Shown piece after piece: positions 1-10,941 of a DNA stretch of 64,000 nt. Each line of letters begins with the position of its first letter. Within the stretch, counting starts at the first letter, position 1. The stretch is from Scolanthus callimorphus (lineage: Eukaryota; Cnidaria; Anthozoa; Actiniaria; Edwardsiidae): assembly GCA_033964015.1 (NCBI GenBank), contig CM066913.1, forward strand, positions 11,464,953 to 11,528,952. Direction: 5' to 3'. The notes under the pieces were generated by a model, which saw only the letters and a program-made list of their open reading frames with translations, searched no databases and was not told the DNA's origin. The position numbers were made by a program, and so were the translations under genes.

Positions 1-211
1 CAGGTGTCACAAGCTACCGATTGGAGGTTACGTTACTCGAGGGCGGTACGGTACTAATGAAATGGTCACATACATTACAAGCTTATTACAGCAACAGGGC
101 TTGAAATAAAGAATCATGGACTTATATTTCCTTAATTTTTTATCATTTCTCCTACTTAAATATTACCGGTTTGTCACATTACTACCCAAACACGGAGAAT
201 TCCTTGACAGT

Positions 212-275
212 CTGTGTCACTTTAAAATGGTACAGAGAGGACTTTGTTTTTAACAAGCCATTCAATGATAGCCAT
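212..275. repeat. Partial duplicate of USP24 exon 10
   Basis: About 60 bases here repeat the end of USP24 exon 10 (functional copy near 454-518), including the stretch AGAGAGGACTTTGTTTTTAA. A further short echo of the exon lies at 440-462. The duplicate sits on the 3' side of the intact exon and its donor, with a Penelope-like fragment between the copies. It has no acceptor or open continuation, so it is probably inert intron sequence. Confidence 0.75.
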
Positions 276-279
276 TCAA

Positions 280-440
280 TTACCTAGCAATGGCTCTACA
301 TTACTATATATTATATATACTATATATCTGTTTTCTCTCTTTTTGCTCCGACGAAGGGCTAACGCTCGAAACGTCAGCAAAACACCATTTTTCCACAGCG
401 TTTAACATAAATCTCAACCTTTGGTTGTTGTTGTTCACAT
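280..440 (+). mobile_element. Penelope-like retroelement terminal fragment (candidate)
   Basis: A TA-rich stretch is followed at 345-378 by a block with CCGACGA, a short stem-loop (GGGC TAAC GCTC) and GAAAC, then a tail. This resembles the hammerhead-like core (CUGAUGA, stem II, GAAA) described for Penelope-like elements. The complete ribozyme (stem III partner and cleavage triplet) is not visible here. Both flanks carry copies of the same USP24 exon end. The family assignment is inference from motif memory. Confidence 0.45.
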
Positions 441-467
441 TCAATGATAGCTTCTTGTGCCACTTAC

Positions 468-3400
468 TTTCAAATGCTACAGAGAGGACTTTGTTTTTAA
501 CAAGCCATTCAATGATAGCTTCTTGAGCAATGTTTAGCTTGGTGTTCTTGTTTTTCTCAGAGTCATCAATAAGTTTGCAGACCTAGAAAAGTTACAGCAC
601 CAAGCAAAGGTGAGTCAGTAGTATGCTAGATACTATATCTAGTGGTAACAACAAACCTACTGGGTCTGAACTACATTATAGTGCACAACAGAGTTTCAAA
701 TATATCAAAATTAGGAGTGCATTTGGTATTCAAGGATGTGGCCAAATAGAAAATTAGTTAAAATTAGTTAAATATGGTAGAAAATATTGTGGCCACAACA
801 GCTGAATTTTCATACCTGAGTATTCATGAGTCATTCATGAGTCTTACCTCTTTAAGAGAATTCATTTTAGCATTAAAATGAGGTGTCTTGAGCATTTTAA
901 GGGCAACTTCAAGTCTCAATTCATCTACACCTCCAGGGCCATCCTTTTGATAAAGCCTCATGCAGAGCAGTTTGAGAGTGGTCAGTAGATCAAACACCTT
1001 GCCAACCTCCTACAATAAACCAAATCTGTAGATCAACCTGTAATCATGCGAATAGGGTGTTCAGAAAGCCTGATGGAATATTGACTACAGATCATTAGCC
1101 CTACCTTCTGTTTCATGTCATCTTCACTAAGTTCTGAGATGTATGCCAGTGTTTTCTCTAGCACTTGACTGAACACGTCCTAAAAACACAAAACAGTATG
1201 AGTTATAAGTCACAAAGGTACCAATTTATATAAATTGATAATTATTGCACAATTATTATATTTATAATAATTAATTATATAAGTATCATTCTACTTGCCA
1301 GATTCAGTACACTCACCGATATTACTTTAACACTCAAATAGGAAGCACAGACTCCCAGGGGTTTCAACAGTGTCGCAAGCATCTAGTAGGTAAAGCAACA
1401 TTACACAAGGTTATAAAATGTCCAGCTGTGTTTCTCAAGAGTAATACCAAAGATAACATGCAAGAACAGGATCACGTCAGACTCACAGGAGCAGTTACTT
1501 TCTCTGATGTCTCTATAATTTGACGGATTTCATCAAATCCTCCTTTTTCTGCAAACTGTGAAAAATAGCTTGAGTTAGTGACAAAATAAAACAAAAACAA
1601 CAAAAAATCACAAAACATACCCTGTTGATTATATTTACAAGCCAGCCATAAGGATCCTGGGGAAATATATGAAAAACAAATTCCCAGATAAACAGATTTT
1701 GCAATAAAAAGAGGGATGGAACAGCATGTAAGCAGACATTTCATGTAAATGAAATTTCAAAAAAGTGCTGTTCCTGTACAAATAATGATCCATCCATAGT
1801 TAGTTTACCTTATCATTTATAGAGTAGATTGGAGAATTTTGTGGTGTTGTAGCATAACACTGGTCTGCACCAAACACATTCTCAAAATATGCCTTGTCCC
1901 AGCTCTTGGTCCTGTTTTTATACTCAAACTCTGTATCAGGGTCAAATATCTGTAATAATGGATAAATACAAGTCTTTAATAATAAAGATTAATAATGTGG
2001 GCTGAGTATATAACCTTACTTTATTCTTGATTATATTCACAGCATATCTGGAGGTACATTTTATTGTATGGAACCAATAACAAAGCGATATGGTAAAGCA
2101 ATACTGTAACATCTACAGGGACTGTTCCTTATAATAGGAGCTTATAGGATCCTACCTGAGTAAGTAGCTGAAGCAGACCATAAGGGAGTGGCTGGTGCTT
2201 AAGTCTGGTGGCAATAAGGTCCACTAATAAACACACCATATCATAAATGCCATCATGAATCTCAGGATTCCAACGATTAACTGCCTGTGATGTTAGGAGC
2301 TGGACATTGATAAAGAAATAGTCAAATAAGTTTTGTAGGATCATAAAAAAATAGTTGACCCTTTAAGGTGATTGATATTCTTTAAGTGTTTGTATGGCCA
2401 AAAATCTACTAGAAAGTATCTTTTGAAAAATTTGGATGTATGCAGTAACTTGTTAAGAAATGTTGATGGCAACATTTATATACAACATACAGTGAATTTC
2501 ATATGACTGTAGTGAAAGCCAATTGCAAAGTAATTACACCAATTCTGAACAAAACCTATAGTAGTATTTGCAAAGTAATTGCGAATTACTCACGGCAGTC
2601 ATCTGAAATCTGCTCTAATAGGGATTTGTATAGAATTACAATTGACTTGGATTTCCTGATACAGTATAGCATGTCTGTGAACTTTGAAATTAAATTTCTC
2701 AGCTTTACACTAGCATTTCCTGGCAGGATGAACCCAAGCTCATGTTTATATATAGTAATCCTTTCTTTAGAAACTGAAATTAAACCAAGAGGTTAAAGAC
2801 TTCTCAGTATCAAGATTTTTGGTCAGCTTTTTGTCAAAAATGCCAATAAAAAATGCTAGCTGCTGACCAGTTAGCTTGATGGTAGTGCACAAGGCTGTTG
2901 TGCAGGAGACCATGGGTTCAAACCTTGACCACACCAACAGTCAGGGTCTTTTTCTAAATAATTGAGGAGAAGGTTTGAAGAGTTTAGACCTTTTGCATCT
3001 TCTCGGATAAGGATGTAAAACCTTACGTCTCACAACAGAAGAAGAGCCACTGAGTGGAGCTGTTTACATAATACATTATTACTGTTTAATATTCTATTGA
3101 ATACAAAAAAGAATAAAGTGAAAAAGAGATGTGCTGGTGATTGAGTGTCACAAGAATTATTTACTTGCCTTTTTAAAGCACTCAGGAAGAGCCCTTTCTA
3201 TGAACCTTTTGCAATTCTCATCTGCTTCAGCAAGGCCTGTGAGTGCAAGATAAGAGATCAACAAACATAGCAATCACCTAACTACCCTGGTCCCAGGGTG
3301 AAGTTTCTGTGTTTTCGAACCAAGTTTGAAGTCTTATTTGGGTTCTTTCAATGGTAGTCCATTTTGCCTCAGTGATTCTAGTCTTGCTCTGTTTCTTGCT

Positions 3401-4963
3401 GAAACTTCACTATGGGGACACTCACTAGGATTCTCAGTTCTATTAATCAAAAACGTCAGTCCCAAAGGCGGAGCTTTGGGGCCTCCTATCATTGGATAGT
3501 GAATTTAGCACCTTCTCATTGGCAGCAGGATTAGTTCTGGAACAGGGGAAGATAATTACCACGATCTTGTTCTGGAACTAATCCTGCTACAAATGAGAAG
3601 GTGCTAAATTCACAGTCCAATGATAGGAGGCCCCGAAGCTCCGCCTTTGGGACTGATGTTTTTGATTGATAGAACTGAGAATCCTAGTGAGTGTCCCTAG
3701 GGTGAAGTTTCAGCAAGAAACAGAGCAAGACTAGAATCACTGAGGCAAAACGAATTTCCACTAAAATACAACTGAATTTGGCTCAAAAACACGGAAACTT
3801 CACCCTAACTTGCTAATTGTCAAAAAATAAAATGAAGTAGTTTAAAGTATTCATGTATTGCTTTATGGGCCAAATTAACTCTAGTACTGAATGCATTATT
3901 CAAAAATAATTTTAATTGCAAAGGTAATCTTGTTCACTCAATACAACTGTTGTCGTCAGGATTATCCCTTCAGGGAATGAATGTCCCTCTGAATTAACAC
4001 AAGCAGAACAGACCAAGCCAGTTTTGTGGTTGTTGCGTTCTTATCATTATCAAACACTGTTAGACTTTTTTACAGAACTGTTATAAGCTGAGGTACTTCT
4101 ACAGGATAAGTTGTGATTGATAAAAAGATTAAGTGTAGCAAATTTCACTATTTTCAAACAAGTGAGATAAACAATGGGTGAATATGAATTATCATGCATT
4201 GTGTTAGATATCAACATACAAAGTATACAACGCCTTCTAGTGTATAGTGAGGTGAACAGGAAATTGTTTGCAGATAAACCTTTGTCATGTGAGGGTTAGC
4301 TTAGTAAAGATTCCAATAGACAAAGACGTTTAGCAGTCTCATCTTAAGAGTCAGATGTTATATTTCTCCAGATAAGCTTAATACGGTCAAATTGACCACA
4401 CTTTCACACTTTGATTTCATCAAATTTCACAATTATACAACTATTCATCCGTGCAAACAAGGAACTTTACCTTCTGCTGCGAATCTCTCGGCACTGATAA
4501 GACATTTCCCCAGTGATTCTTCCCTTTTGTAAGGTATCGACCAGTTCTCCACAAACACTCGATCCTCAAGTTCGTAGAGATTTGTGGTGGGGAACTCTAA
4601 AGACCCTGTCTCTTTGATTTGCCCAAAACCAACCGGTGCCGAGCCCGGAAGGACTACCTCGTCATACGGCGGCGGAGGTTCACCAGTCGTATCAGCGAAT
4701 ACCTCTCCTATCCCATCCTCTCCTTCTTTAGTATCTTCCAGTGGAGGAATATCCATTTCACCGTCATCTGAACCGTGGTGTGTCTCGGTATCCTTCATTT
4801 CTGCGTCCTCGTACAACTCAAAGTTTGCAGACTCATCTGTGAGTAGTCCAACAGCAACGTTCAGGTCATTCTTTGCCATGACAAGCGCCCTGCGAATTAA
4901 AGCTCCATCCGCGAAGCCCATGTTGAGCATAGATTTAACATATCTTTCGTCTGGTTCCACCAT
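468..4963 (-). CDS. USP24: Ubiquitin carboxyl-terminal hydrolase 24, N-terminal part
   Basis: This is the N-terminal region of the large cysteine deubiquitinase USP24; the gene continues off the left edge, so the catalytic domain is not in the window. Ten coding exons (minus): 4471-4963, 3169-3236, 2156-2299, 1809-1949, 1621-1656, 1487-1555, 1317-1382, 1105-1179, 848-1009, 468-582. The ATG at 4963 opens a UBA-type domain (about residues 5-45, MLNMGFADGALIRRALVMA) for ubiquitin binding, then an acidic/proline linker and the family block EFPTTNLYELEDRV with WSIPYKREESLGKC. Later exons match human USP24 in order (EIHDGIYDM, DPYGWLVNIINR, KPLGVCASYL, TPHFNAKMNSLKE). Exon phases agree throughout. 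The intron after exon 2 uses a GC donor (AAG then GCAAGT). The introns hold a MITE, a SINE and a 512-bp foldback element. Confidence 0.95.
2496..2616 (+). mobile_element. Short TIR element, family alpha (copy 1)
   Basis: About 120 bp with inverted ends (TGACTGT ... ACAGTCA, extending to AGAGCAGATTTC). Inside are repeated motifs CAAAGTAATTGCGAATTACT and ACACCAATTCTGAACAAAAC. Close copies lie at 9426-9554 and 27766-27887. It sits in USP24 intron 2 and is a non-autonomous MITE without coding capacity. Confidence 0.7.
2858..3065 (+). mobile_element. tRNA-derived SINE
   Basis: The head resembles tRNA promoter boxes: an A-box-like TTAGCTTGATGGTAG near 2874 and a B-box-like GGTTCAAACC near 2932, about 45 bases apart. 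CACACCAACAGTCAGGGTCT follows. The tRNA part does not fold into an acceptor-complete tRNA, and a second diverged copy occurs at 14536-14700 with the same downstream block, so this is a SINE rather than a tRNA gene. Confidence 0.65.
3295..3806. mobile_element. 512-bp foldback (palindromic) element
   Basis: Two arms of about 245 bases are inverted copies of each other around a short centre near 3546-3565. The ends are AGGGTGAAGTTTC and GAAACTTCACCCT, and the inner arms share CCTCCTATCATTGGA and its complement. No coding capacity is visible. It lies in USP24 intron 1 and would form a very long hairpin in the pre-mRNA. Confidence 0.85.
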
Positions 4964-5294
4964 TTTAATGGTTGTTTGATTCAGGCTCTACAACTTTGCA
5001 CATGAACACAAATACGGCGCCATCTTGGATTTGAATTGCGGACTTCCCGGATGCCTTTACTGCGCAGACTCATTAATCAATCTACGCGTTGATTGGCTGA
5101 TTTTCTTCGAAGTACCGATTTTCTTCGAAATACCGAAACTTTTGCCGAAAAAACACAGATTTCCGATTTCCTTAACATTCAAAAATGCAATTTAAAAGAT
5201 TGGGTCACAATGCTCGTTTTCGCGCTGTTTCGCGTGTTCTACTACCTAAATTTTTTTCTGCTTGAATATATTTGTCGTCTGTAGCGAGCGGAAC
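4964..5294 (-). promoter_or_regulatory. USP24 5' flank with YY1-like site
   Basis: Presumed promoter and 5' UTR of USP24. CAAGATGGCGCCG (minus strand, 5015-5027) fits the YY1 consensus and lies about 52-64 bases upstream of the ATG. Such sites near the start of TATA-less housekeeping genes are known; function here is inferred. No TATA box is evident, and the rest of the stretch holds no recognisable gene. Confidence 0.5.
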
Positions 5295-6856
5295 GATGGT
5301 CAATTTCAGAGAAGAAGAAAAAGTTGGGGGTCACCATCCTTGTTTTTCTTAATATCATCGCGCGCTTTTTGTGTTTTTAGTTTGGCCTTATTTTGCTCAA
5401 CGCTTAGGGAGCTGTCATATTTTATTTACCGGGGGAAGGGCCAGTGTTTTTTTTGGGGAGGGCAACGATTTAAGGGAGGGCCACAATATATTTTTGGGGA
5501 GCGGATTTGGGGAGGGTCACAATTTTTCAAATGAGGCATTCGTCGTAACACAGTCCACTTATGCCTTTTATTATAACCATAAAGATGCCGCAGAAACTGC
5601 GACAGCTTTTTACTACAGTTCTTTTTACTCGTGTCACTCCCAACATCACGCATGCTCTATTGCTAGGCACAGACAGATTCTGCTCGGCAACTTTTGAGCA
5701 ACTTTTTCAATTTTGAGCAACTTTTTCAATTCTGAGCAACTTTTTTCAACTATGAGCAACTTCTTTGCATTTCCGCTATTTCCTATTGAATTTTTACAAC
5801 AAAATGGCAATTTGTGATACATTTGCCATTTCAAATCAAACACAGAATGAAAAATCTTGCTAAAAAGATAATAAAAAAGTACTTTCATCACCTTGGGTGC
5901 TCACTGCTCAGAGGTATCTTCAAGATATGGATGTCTCGTTGGGTATCATATTCCAAATATAGAGCAAGCAAAATGGCGGAAGACCCTATTCAAATTGCTA
6001 GAGAAAATGGGGCTGAGGTGACATAACCTAAAAGGGCTTCCTTATAGTTTCTTTCAAAAATAGTAGCAGCAGCTATTATTGTATGAGTTTGATACTACAA
6101 ACTCCCTTATTTTTTTTTTTACTAAGCCAACAGAATGGCGGCAAGTGAGTCTCTTTTTAAACAACCGTATTGATTAGTATAATTATGTCATATGGTGTTT
6201 AGAATATAATTGCCTGATCTTATATGGAGATGTTGAGTTGAGTGATTCTTTATCATTTTTTTAATAAATCAGGCGACAAGCGTGAAGAAATGCTCTTTTT
6301 TTGGGAGCAACTTTCTTGATTCTGTGAGCAACTTTTTCGAATTTGAGCAACTTTTGAGGGTATTTTGCGGCAACTTTTAAAGAATTTTTGAGCAGAATCT
6401 GTCTGTGCCTATCTATTGCGCCGATAAATTCATATAAAGTTGTGCTCTAATGCTTAAGTAGAAACGTGTAGAAATGGCACCAGTACTATAGTAAAAAGAA
6501 CTGTAGTAAAAAGCTGTCTCAGTTTCTGCGGCATCTTTATGGTTATAATAAAAGGCATAAGTGGACTGTGTTACGACGAATGCCTCATTTGAAAAATTGT
6601 GACCCTCCCCAAATCCGCTCCCCAAAAATACATTGTGGCCCTTAGAACTTAGATATAGTACTTCTATGGTAGCTTTCGCTAATACTAGAAGGGCGGTCAA
6701 GAAGCCCTCCCTTAAATCGTTGCCCTCCCCCCAAAAAAAACATGGCCCTCCCCCCGGAAAATAAAATATGACAGCTCCCCAAGCGTTGAGCAATGATATT
6801 AAGAAAAACAAGGATGGTGACCCCCAACTTTTTCTTCTTCTCTGAAATTGACCATC
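5295..6856. mobile_element. Foldback element with ~340-370 bp arms
   Basis: The left arm 5295-5632 and right arm 6486-6856 are inverted copies with outer ends GATGGTCAATTTCAGAG and its complement. They share runs such as GGGGAGGGCAACGATTTAAG. The right arm carries an extra insert of about 60 bp at 6644-6705. The loop has been invaded by the hAT-like element 5664-6411. Open frames across the arms have no similarity to known proteins. Confidence 0.8.
5664..6411. mobile_element. Non-autonomous hAT-like element with 8-bp TSD
   Basis: The termini are perfect inverted repeats (TAGGCACAGACAGATTCTGC and complement). They are flanked by the 8-bp direct repeat TCTATTGC at 5656-5663 and 6412-6419, the signature of hAT-type integration. 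Subterminal GAGCAACTTTTT motifs are repeated at both ends (5690-5760 and 6300-6375). There is no transposase frame in the 748 bp. It is nested in the loop of the larger foldback element. Confidence 0.85.
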
Positions 6857-8317
6857 AGGTCAATAAATATTATTTTATCCGTATACTAAGATCTTACTAA
6901 AAACACCAATGTAAATAAATTTCAATATAAAATGGAGAAATAGCATTTCAATAAGAAGTCTACAGAGTATAACACTGGACATCCTTAGAAGAGCTGTCAG
7001 GGAATCCGTTATCGTCTGTTCAAGGAAAATACAAATCAAACGAGAGTGACGTTTACGCGCATGCGCAAAAGGAAAAGCAACAAAGAAGCTCATTCTCGTG
7101 TCCATAATGCGTATTATTGGATTATGATGAATAAACCATGTGAAACAGCAACTGTGAGAGAAAAAAAAAATCTGCATTTCCGTTAGATAAAGAACAAACA
7201 AACTGTCCCACATGGATCACTTACACACTCATCAGACCTATAAATATGTTGGGGATGCATATTAATTAGTTGATTGTTCACTAACGGTACAAGGGGCGTC
7301 CTTATGGTCTGGTGGCCGGGCGTACTCTCACCCATAGGTATCTAGCTACTGAGCAATTCACTCAGGATAGCGACTGTCAGGGCCGAAATCTCTGGCGTGG
7401 GCGTAAGAACCGTACGGTCGCCATACGACGCTTCAGCTCTTTGTCTGGAAGTATGGTCCTGTTTTTTTTCCCCACAATTTCCATTATTTTATTACAAATA
7501 TCAAACGGCCATAAAACCAAGCTGACCAACGACACAGTGGCGGATCCAAGAGGTGTGTGTGTGGTAGTGGGGGGGATTGTGCCAATTAAGAGCTAGGAGA
7601 TACGGTACCAGAGTAGGCCTTATTTTGCATAAGTCGCCGGTATTTTCCACGAGTTGACAAGCTTACAGCTTTCACAATGAACGGTTAATATTGATTCCCA
7701 TGTTTTGGTTGAGGAGCGGCAGAGTTACCCCGTTTCGCCGCCTATATCCAGAGAAGCTTTTCTTTAGATAGCTAGAGCCAAGATATATTTTCAGTAGTTG
7801 TCCCCCTCCCCCTCCAAATGCTGCCTACACCCGAGTCTTTTGGATGGTAGTAGCCAGGGTGGGAAACAGAGAAGGGACTTGCCCAAAATATGCATTATCT
7901 GGTTGGCTACGTCCGCAGTGTGACTTACACGTCTCTAAGCGAAGTCTAGGAAGAAAAAGACCTGTCTTCACAAATTTTCAATTTTATTTAAAATACCACT
8001 TGAGTGAAAGTGTACAAATTGATTTTTTTATTGTCCATGCTTAAATTTGTAGACAAATTGTATTGCTATTCTGTTAGCTCGCTTAGTTCATACTAATTTT
8101 ATATTTTGAAAGATATCTATTGAGCACTTAAGTATAGGTCCATCTAAAACGAGCGCTTTCAGGAATTTAAAATACTTATGTATTACCCTCTACTAGGGGC
8201 TACAACGAAATGCATGATTTGTCGGAACTCCCCAACATTTTGCATTTGATTCTTGCACGTTTTCAATAACGCAGCGCACTAGTATTAATATGATTTCAGA
8301 TGAGATTTGTAGCGCGA
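6857..8317. other. Intergenic stretch, nothing recognised
   Basis: Several short open frames occur, but none shows conserved composition, splice context or similarity to a known family. A G-run lies near 7566-7578. No RNA gene or clear inverted-repeat element was found. Confidence 0.5.
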
Positions 8318-8383
8318 TCTCATGGCGATGATGATCTTCAAGCGTTTTAAACATGTTCAAACTCAACTGCGAGGCGAGTACAA

Positions 8384-8527
8384 TGTTTTATACCACGCCA
8401 CAGAAAATACTTTCAATCAGAATGCAGGAATGCCGTTGTATATTCGGCGGTATCCCACTAAACCTTCCCATCGTGCACTGCGCTTACGTAAAACGTTGCT
8501 CTAATTTTCTGTAGCGTGGTATAAAAT
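8384..8527. mobile_element. 144-bp TIR element
   Basis: The ends TTTTATACCACGCCACAGAA and complement form inverted repeats of about 23 bp. TA dinucleotides at the edge of CCACGC would fit a TA target duplication. No coding capacity. Confidence 0.65.
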
Positions 8528-8533
8528 AGTTAT

Positions 8534-8669
8534 ACAATGATTTCTCGTGGCATACTGCAGAATATCCCACTTGTCACGTGTATTTTCTAGGCATACACAT
8601 ACCAGAAAATACATACCAGAAAATACAAGTGACGCGTGGGATATTCTGCAGTATGCCACGCATTGTATA
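8534..8669. mobile_element. Near-perfect palindromic MITE
   Basis: Arms of about 58 bases (CATACTGCAGAATATCCCAC and complement) face each other around a short centre containing the direct repeat ACATACCAGAAAATAC. Likely a foldback MITE. Confidence 0.7.
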
Positions 8670-8760
8670 TGACTAGTATATACAGTTTACACAAAAACTG
8701 ATAAATATCGCATCACCACCGCACGATGTGAATTTGCCGATCGCTCCCCCAAAAACTCAA

Positions 8761-9425
8761 ATCTTAGTTTAAACTAACACAGCACGTATGTTACATCGCG
8801 GATTGTACAACGCAAACAGAGAAGCGTACGGGAGACGATTACACCTCGAATTGCCCATTCTATTTCTACTTATTTTGAATGTTTTTAGCATGCATCATAA
8901 AAATGTCTATGAAAGTCCGAGGAGCATGTATTGGTACATGTATTGCTTATTCATCAACGATCTATGTTGTACATTTTTGTCCTCCATTATTCCCGAAAAC
9001 ATGCGAATGCGATTCCTCCGATACCAAACGGAGCCCAACCCCTCCCCTCCAGACACTGCCCACCCCACCCCACCAAGATATTTGATCTATGAATGCTAAT
9101 GAGTGACTTTCGACAAACGAACTGAAGTCTGGTTCACACAAGGGACGTTTTACCAAGCCAAGCTTAGACAAATGACAGAGATGCTCAGTAATACGACGTA
9201 CTAGAATTACTTTATTGCTGCAAAGTTGTGTCGTTACTTATGTAAACAAATAGTTTGCGAGCTGTAGTATACTTATGTCGCTCATGTGAACCAGCCCTTA
9301 CGACTACGATAATTGTGCTTCGACTTGACGTGCTTGATTAATCCGCTACAACAGAGGGGTTTCCATCCTGCGAAGCAGTGTCTTGTTTAGTATCTATTTC
9401 ACAGTACGATGAAAACCACTATATA
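8761..9425. other. Intergenic stretch, nothing recognised
   Basis: No exon, RNA gene or clear repeat boundary could be supported. Short open frames are low-complexity or unconserved. Confidence 0.5.
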
Positions 9426-9554
9426 GGGCGGATTTCGCAATGACTGTAGTGAATCCAATCGCAAATGTGATTACACCGATTCTTAATAAAACCCGTAGGA
9501 GTGATTACAAAGTAATTGCAAATTACTCACGACAGTCATCTGAGAATCCGCTCT
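9426..9554 (+). mobile_element. Short TIR element, family alpha (copy 2)
   Basis: Same layout as the copy at 2496-2616: GCGGATTTC end, TGACTGT, ATTACACCGATTCT, AAAGTAATTGCAAATTACTC, ACAGTCATCTGAGAATCCGC. Confidence 0.75.
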
Positions 9555-9821
9555 TATCTACCATTAAAAAATAAGTAAGAAAGACTGCTTCAGGTTTTCT
9601 TTGTTAGATAGCACTTTAGCCAATCTGCAGCGATTGAGAGACTATCTACTTATACCCACGAGTCTTTGTATATGCCTGCACTACTCAACCGACCAAATAG
9701 GACTAAATACCAAATAGGATATACAATACCATTAACCCTTACATGAAGTGCACCCGGACAATGCACACTTTTAATTTAATATTCTATTGACTATTTTATT
9801 AATCTTATTATTTATCAATAT

Positions 9822-10012
9822 ACCTCCTCGGCTTGGGCGTAATGTTTTCCCATTTCAGATCACGTGGCATTCCCATGAGTATTCTCTCTTGTTTTTTCTG
9901 CTACGCACCGAAGGATACATGAATATGGAAGCATTCCAAACAAAAAGAGAATACTCGTGGGAATGCCACGTGATCTGACATGGGCAAAACATTACGCCCA
10001 AGCCGAGGAGGT
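9822..10012. mobile_element. 191-bp palindromic element with ~70-bp arms
   Basis: The left arm starts ACCTCCTCGGCTTGGGCGTA and the right arm ends with its complement. The arms also share CACGTGGCATTCCCA and GAGTATTCTC with their complements. It would fold into a near-perfect hairpin; no coding capacity. Confidence 0.8.
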
Positions 10013-10649
10013 CTATTCACTAATTCCCCACGAATATTTCTCTACTATGTAGGAGTGCTATTTTTCCTAATTGCGGATTTGCCGTTCATATGTGGACTGG
10101 GCGTGTTGATGGGCGATCCTCTTGGCAGGCTTTTAGTTGATGACGAGTTCCGTGTCCTCCACTTTCTGAAGATACTTTTCTTGTGAACTGTCGCTACTAT
10201 TGCTGTGTGTCGTCTGGGAGAATCCGGGTTAAGGTCCTGAACATCAAACACGATCAGTTATTTGTTTGAAAGGATTGAAAAACGCATGTGAGTGTGCGAT
10301 ATCACCAGGTCACATTCAAACTTTGCCAAGTAAAGCAACAACAAGCAACACAAACTCTTTTACTGGCCTTTTAGTTTTTCACGAAACTAGTTGAAAAGAG
10401 AAACTGGGCGATTTCCTTCCCGAGTACCAAACTTTTTTTTGCAAGCAACAGAGACATGTTGCAAGTTGCCACCAGAAATAAAATGGGACACTCGTAACAC
10501 TTTCTGTAAAAGATTTCAGCCAAAAGACGATACTTGAAGACTCGTAAACGCGTAACAATGTCGTGGGGAAAGGTTTTTAAAACAATCACATTACATGAAG
10601 ATGAAAATGTGAAATTACTGTCAGTGATTCGTTCTATTATTCACATTAG
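10013..10649. other. Intergenic stretch, nothing recognised
   Basis: No gene or repeat structure could be supported here. Confidence 0.45.
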
Positions 10650-10653
10650 TTAA

Positions 10654-10781
10654 GGTATGGCGAAAGGCACAAGGGGTACCTCTTCTTGGCTGGCTTTGCT
10701 TCATGATTTTTACCATCCACGACAGGCTCAGGGACGTTCTGTGGTTAGTGATACATGGGCTCGTAAACCTTTCGCCATAAC
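10654..10781. mobile_element. TTAA-flanked MITE carrying an IQSEC exon fragment
   Basis: The inverted termini GGTATGGCGAAAGG and GTTATGGCGAAAGG are flanked by TTAA on both sides (10650-10653, 10782-10785), as for piggyBac/Kolobok-type insertion. The inside (about 10676-10753) is roughly 80% identical to the IQSEC terminal exon and its acceptor at 11069-11145, including CTCTTCTTGGCTGGCTTTGC. Read on the minus strand it keeps a CAG acceptor and a PEPVVDGK-like frame. Confidence 0.7.
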
Positions 10782-10941
10782 TTAAAAAATAACTTTCAGT
10801 TTTATAGGTTTTAATTCATATATTGTGTAACAAGATGGCTATACTTCAATACTTCACTATGTTCAAATGTATTTCGTTTCGAAGTAATTGTTTATCAGTG
10901 CTTTATGTTATAAGTCAAAAGGTTAGTGTTAGTCCGTTAGT

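Larger units (their letters stand above)
8318..8760. repeat. Diverged dispersed repeat, broken by two MITEs
   Basis: The edges (8318-8383 and about 8690-8760) resemble the repeat at 20185-20370. They share AACATGTTCAAA followed by an ACTGCG-rich block, and then AAATATCGCA with CGCGATGTG-like sequence. The middle holds two palindromic elements (8384-8527 and 8534-8669), suggesting insertion of younger MITEs into an older one. Confidence 0.5.

Noticed and set aside
345..378. Complete hammerhead ribozyme
   Set aside because: CCGACGA, a stem II and GAAAC are visible, but the partner strand for stem III and the cleavage triplet were not found nearby; recorded only as a Penelope-like fragment.
2870..2945. 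tRNA gene
   Set aside because: The A- and B-box-like motifs are present but no complete cloverleaf can be drawn, and a second diverged copy at 14536 shares the non-tRNA downstream part; this is a SINE.
5948..5990. Another YY1-type promoter (AAAATGGCGGAAG)
   Set aside because: It lies inside the hAT-like element far from any gene start.
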